Below are positions 5,564 through 8,096 of a stretch of 8,096 nt of DNA, piece by piece; positions within the stretch are counted from its first letter, which is position 1, and each line of letters starts with the position of its first letter. Made by a program: the position numbers and the translations under genes. The DNA is from Candidatus Bathyarchaeota archaeon (GTDB lineage Archaea; Thermoproteota; Bathyarchaeia; Bathyarchaeales; DTEX01), in assembly GCA_021158305.1 (NCBI GenBank), contig JAGGUU010000121.1:1-8096 (forward strand), in the 5' to 3' direction. The notes under the pieces were generated by a model. It was not told the origin of the DNA and did no database searches. It was given only the letters and a program-made list of their open reading frames with translations.

Positions 5564-5571
5564 TTTATTAA
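5564..5571 (-). promoter_or_regulatory. TATA-like box for the coiled-coil gene
   Basis: The minus strand reads TTAATAAA, with GGGAAATC before it. The centre is about 22 bases from the ATG, slightly short for leaderless initiation, so this is a weak call. Confidence 0.3.
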
Positions 5572-5872
5572 GATTTCCCATGTAGTTAAATCTTTCCAGA
5601 TTTTTAATTAATTATGCAAGATGCAAGTTGTAGATCAGTCTTACTTCTCGCTTATACGCAGTTCTTACATCTAGGCCGTTATAGATCGACTAGAAGTTCT
5701 CCTCTTTAATCAAGATAGATCTTATACTGAAACAATAGACATAGAAATTCTCTTCGGGATATATTTCTGAAAGGATTAAGCCTCGTCAGCAGGGTGGCCT
5801 TGGCTACATCCGGGTTCTGAAACCTAAATGATGCTCTAGGCTTGTAAATATTGTGAATTCGATCAAATAAAA
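5572..5872. other. Gene-free stretch between divergent genes
   Basis: No convincing coding frame is seen on either strand. The stretch contains a tandem heptamer ATGCAAG (5614-5620 and 5621-5627), three copies of TAGATC (5631, 5682, 5716), a weak inverted repeat AGAAAT/ATTTCT (5743-5748 and 5763-5768), and the folded element at 5778-5843 listed separately. It is longer than needed for two simple archaeal promoters. Confidence 0.6.
5778..5843 (+). ncRNA. Candidate structured RNA with two hairpins inside a closing stem
   Basis: AAGCCT (5778-5783) pairs with AGGCTT (5838-5843), and AGCA (5788-5791) with TGCT (5832-5835), making a broken 10-bp closing helix. Inside are two hairpins: GTGGC-CTTG-GCTAC (5794-5807) and GGGTT-CTGA-AACCT (5812-5825). 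The wobbles are G-U on the plus strand and would be A-C mismatches on the minus strand, so the plus strand is favoured. The element is more GC-rich than its surroundings. It matches no RNA family I can name; no clear promoter or terminator is attached. Confidence 0.3.
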
Positions 5873-5880
5873 AGATTTAT
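5873..5880 (+). promoter_or_regulatory. TATA box for the methyltransferase gene
   Basis: AGATTTAT follows the purine-rich AAATAAAA (BRE-like). The centre is about 28 bases before ATG 5905 and there is no Shine-Dalgarno, so a leaderless mRNA is likely. Confidence 0.5.
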
Positions 5881-5904
5881 TCTTTCTAGTTATTTCTTCA
5901 GATC

Positions 5905-6636
5905 ATGGATCCGGAAAAGGACGCGTACGGGCAGGAGATATGGGCATACTTTAAACGGAAGGTCGGCTTTGAAATCGTGGAAAGGGATGACGGTTACTTC
6001 GATGTCTCAAGTGGACCTAAGCTTTATTTTTCTGAGTATGAGGATTGGCCTGAGCATGAGAAGAAAGCCATAGAGTTTGTTAAGGGCAGAGTTTTAGATA
6101 TAGGCTGTGGAGCTGGAAGACATTCACTGTATCTTCAAAGGAAGGGATTCGATGTTACTGGAATAGACACCTCTCCGCTTGCAATTAAGGTTTGTAAGCT
6201 AAGAGGATTAAAGAAGGCAAGGGTAATGTCAATTGACGATATAGATAGTTTTGCCCCTAACTCTTTTGACACAGTGCTTATGTTAGGAAACAACTTCGGT
6301 CTTTTCGGAGACCCCAAGAAGGCAAGGAAGCTGCTGAAGAAGCTTTACGAAATAACGACTTCAGAGGCCTTACTAATCGCTGAGAGTCGAGATCCATACA
6401 AGACTAGCAATCCGGCACATCTTGAATATCATGAATTTAACCGTAAAAGGGGAAGGATGCCAGGTCAGCTTAGGATAAGAATAAGATTCGAAAAATACGT
6501 TACAGACTGGTTTGATTACTTGCTTGTCTCAAAGGATGAGATGAAACAGATACTGAAGGGAACAGGCTGGAAAATCAAGAGATTCATAGATTCCAAAGAT
6601 GCACAGTATATAGCAATAATTCAAAAATCAGAATGA
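5905..6636 (+). CDS. Class I SAM-dependent methyltransferase, substrate unknown
   Basis: This is a cytosolic protein of 243 residues with a Rossmann-type methyltransferase core. Motif I is VLDIGCGAGRHSL (63-75), which binds S-adenosylmethionine. The acidic residue ending strand 2 is D88 in VTGIDTSP. FDTVLMLGNNFGLF (121-134) is the motif IV strand that follows, and ALLIAESRDPY (155-165) the next strand. About 60 residues before motif I form an N-terminal helical part, and the C-terminal part has a basic stretch (NRKRGRMPGQLRIRIRF, 179-195). It resembles small-molecule methyltransferases of the UbiE/Methyltransf_11/25 type more than rRNA or DNA enzymes, as there is no NPPY-like motif, but the substrate cannot be read. 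It is a single gene with its own promoter; no partner gene is adjacent on the same strand. Confidence 0.88.
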   Translation: MDPEKDAYGQEIWAYFKRKVGFEIVERDDGYFDVSSGPKLYFSEYEDWPEHEKKAIEFVKGRVLDIGCGAGRHSLYLQRKGFDVTGIDTSPLAIKVCKLRGLKKARVMSIDDIDSFAPNSFDTVLMLGNNFGLFGDPKKARKLLKKLYEITTSEALLIAESRDPYKTSNPAHLEYHEFNRKRGRMPGQLRIRIRFEKYVTDWFDYLLVSKDEMKQILKGTGWKIKRFIDSKDAQYIAIIQKSE

Positions 6637-6747
6637 ATATGCTGCGTTCTCATCATCTCCAAGATGGCACTTATTCGAGCCGGAGTGATCTCCAAAGGTA
6701 TGATATTGTCAGCCAACGAGCTTCGAATCCTTCTTCTATAGGGCGCT

Positions 6748-6776
6748 GACTGATGCGTTGCATTTATTGTTCAGTC
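6748..6776. repeat. Stem-loop after the methyltransferase gene
   Basis: GACTGA (6748-6753) and TCAGTC (6771-6776) are perfect inverted repeats with a 17-base loop, in the 218-base gap between two convergent genes. The arms are followed by a mixed T-rich stretch, so a role in 3'-end formation is possible but unproven. The rest of the gap shows no coding frame. Confidence 0.3.
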
Positions 6777-6830
6777 GTCTTGTTTGTCTAGACTCCACAA
6801 CGGCGGATAGTAATATTAAGTCTTAGCAAT

Positions 6831-6840
6831 AAAAAGGGGG
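6831..6840 (-). terminator. T-run terminator of the isomerase-like gene
   Basis: The minus strand reads CCCCCTTTTT, starting 15 bases after the stop codon. A 10-bp palindrome AGAGATCTCT (6847-6856) overlaps the stop codon just upstream. Both fit an archaeal terminator. Confidence 0.45.
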
Positions 6841-6854
6841 TTCTGCAGAGATCT

Positions 6855-8096
6855 CTAGGCTTCCACAACTCTGAAGCCGACGAGCTCGCCTAGATATTTG
6901 AGATCATCCGTGTAATCTCCATAGACCATAGCGAGATGATGGCCGAAATCCATCTCCTTATGGAAGAAGTCCCTTGCATCTCTCACTTTTATCTCTGCTC
7001 TTAGACTACATCCAACCTCATTGAATCCGCCGCATCCCACTATCTCTCCCCTAGCGACGAATAGCTTAGTCGCTGTCGGATTGAACCTTGCAAGGGTTAC
7101 AACTTCACCCTTATCTCTCGAGAAATCGTAGCGTAATGTCGCTCCCCACCCGCCCATCGTAAAGTTCCTTATCTCATATGGCAGTTCCGCACCATCCAGT
7201 CCCTTCATCTTCAATCCTGGGACATCATGGTGAACGGCTATGATGTCTCTCTCCTTATCTACCATGTATGAGTTTCCCATGTAAACTGACTTTCTAGACA
7301 GATACATCAGCACAATCATTGCTAAGAGAACGCTAATGTCCCCCTCACATGCCGATGGATAACCCTCATCTTTCAATAGGGAATGGGCGAGACAGAACGT
7401 TACCTTCTTCTCAGCGGGTATCCTCTTAACGCAGAGCTCAAAGCATGGGATCACAAATGCGTTGCACTTGTATTTCATCATTAGATTTCTAGCAGCTAGG
7501 TAAAAATTGACTGATTGACGGATATACTCTTCCTTCATGTGAACCCTATCGGCATTTCTAACAAGCCTGTTAGTTATCTCCTCAGCCCTCTTCTGCTCCG
7601 TCTCATCTCTTATGACTCTGTCCATCTCATCGAAGACTTCACTTGCTGATATGCGCTTATAGTCTATACCAAACCTCATCTTAACATCCTCGAGATCCCA
7701 AATACTGCTGACGACGCCGACTGGCAGGAGCTTTCCAGCATCAACTACGAGGATCCTCGTGTTCATTAAGCTCTTCCTGACCTTAAAAAGCCTGACAAAA
7801 CGGTTTAATTCCTCAACATCTATGAGTGCATAACCCTCCATTCCACGGGATCTTAGATAAGCAGATATATCTACACTTGAGATCTGGCCAATCTTAACAA
7901 TGGGCTTCCTGTATCTCCGAGCTATCTCAACCGAGGGATGCTGAGTCAAACTAGCATTCGCTATCAAATAGAAATCTACATCCGTAGAGTCCCTGTCGAG
8001 CTTAGCAATCTCCTTCTCTGGAATAATCCAGTCCTCGCCCCACTCTATAACCGCGGGATCGAGTAACTCTCCATCTTCTATCAGCCTAGACCTAAC
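6855..8096 (-). CDS. L-fucose/L-arabinose isomerase-like protein, 5' end outside window
   Basis: The frame stays open to the window edge, so 413 residues of the C-terminal part are visible and the start is missing. The TTG at 7967 is not a believable start because 43 more in-frame codons upstream read like protein (for example VDFYLIANASLTQHPSVEIA continues a sensible fold). The protein fits the FucI-like sugar isomerase family (COG2407 type). An N-terminal Rossmann-like part ends in RRYRKPIVKIG. The core has CNAFVIPCFELC (about 211-222), YPSACEGDIS (246-255, with the likely metal-binding Glu251), and AVHHDVPGLKMKG (287-299). The C-terminal domain has RYDFSRDKGEVVTLARF and FGHHLAMVYGDY (about 384-395). 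Such enzymes interconvert aldoses and ketoses with a divalent metal. The exact sugar, or whether it is an isomerase at all, is not shown. No other sugar gene is in view. Confidence 0.8.
   Translation of the reverse strand, partial: VRSRLIEDGELLDPAVIEWGEDWIIPEKEIAKLDRDSTDVDFYLIANASLTQHPSVEIARRYRKPIVKIGQISSVDISAYLRSRGMEGYALIDVEELNRFVRLFKVRKSLMNTRILVVDAGKLLPVGVVSSIWDLEDVKMRFGIDYKRISASEVFDEMDRVIRDETEQKRAEEITNRLVRNADRVHMKEEYIRQSVNFYLAARNLMMKYKCNAFVIPCFELCVKRIPAEKKVTFCLAHSLLKDEGYPSACEGDISVLLAMIVLMYLSRKSVYMGNSYMVDKERDIIAVHHDVPGLKMKGLDGAELPYEIRNFTMGGWGATLRYDFSRDKGEVVTLARFNPTATKLFVARGEIVGCGGFNEVGCSLRAEIKVRDARDFFHKEMDFGHHLAMVYGDYTDDLKYLGELVGFRVVEA

Noticed and set aside
5817..5834. CTGA followed by ATGATGC, resembling box D'/C' of a C/D guide RNA
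   Set aside because: No matching box C upstream or box D downstream was found at guide-like spacing; the CTGA is better explained as a hairpin loop.
6703..6776. ATGATAT and CTGACTGATG resembling C/D boxes
   Set aside because: The spacing between box C and box D is far longer than the usual guide length and the last box D is missing.
1..8096. CRISPR array, IS element, integrase or phage genes
   Set aside because: Visual reading found no regularly spaced repeats, terminal inverted repeats, transposase or integrase motifs, and no direct repeat of a tRNA 3' end that would mark an att site.

Overview
The window looks like chromosomal DNA from an archaeon, most likely a thermophilic member of the Thermoproteota/TACK side (for example a Bathyarchaeia- or Korarchaeia-like lineage). 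That placement is an inference. The support is a tRNA-Glu gene with a short intron in a textbook bulge-helix-bulge, archaeal-type TATA boxes about 22-30 bases before several start codons (leaderless mRNAs), strong use of AGA/AGG and ATA codons, and archaeal-style protein families. There is no sign of phage, IS element, integrase or CRISPR.

Layout, left to right. A 3'-truncated tRNA-Asp(GTC) lies at the left edge on the minus strand. Next is a divergent pair of threonine-synthase relatives: an intact thrC (minus) and, about 160 bases away, a paralogue (plus). The paralogue has lost the PLP-binding lysine and the substrate-phosphate residues and carries a C-terminal PadR-like winged-helix domain. 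An inverted repeat sits almost exactly midway between their two TATA boxes. Then come an ECF-family (PF07155-like) membrane S component, a doubtful 47-codon ORF and a 112-residue unknown protein with an internal HxxxC duplication, all on the plus strand. Convergent to these is a 207-residue protein that may be a stand-alone relative of the lantibiotic-dehydratase C-terminal (SpaB_C / thiopeptide-type) domain. Behind it are the intron-bearing tRNA-Glu(TTC) and a 70-residue coiled-coil protein. A gap of about 360 bases carries a possible structured RNA. A class I SAM methyltransferase (plus) follows. The right edge is a long minus-strand gene of the L-fucose/L-arabinose isomerase-like family, whose 5' end lies outside the window.

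The most interesting system is the divergent thrC / ThrC-like-wHTH pair. The paralogue keeps the zinc ribbon and the overall fold of threonine synthase but appears to be catalytically dead and to have a DNA-binding module attached. The simplest reading is a pseudoenzyme turned into a transcription factor that senses a metabolite of the threonine pathway and acts on the shared promoter region. This is inferred from residues and gene layout only.

The other genes do not form one clear pathway. They look like separate single-gene transcription units with their own promoters.
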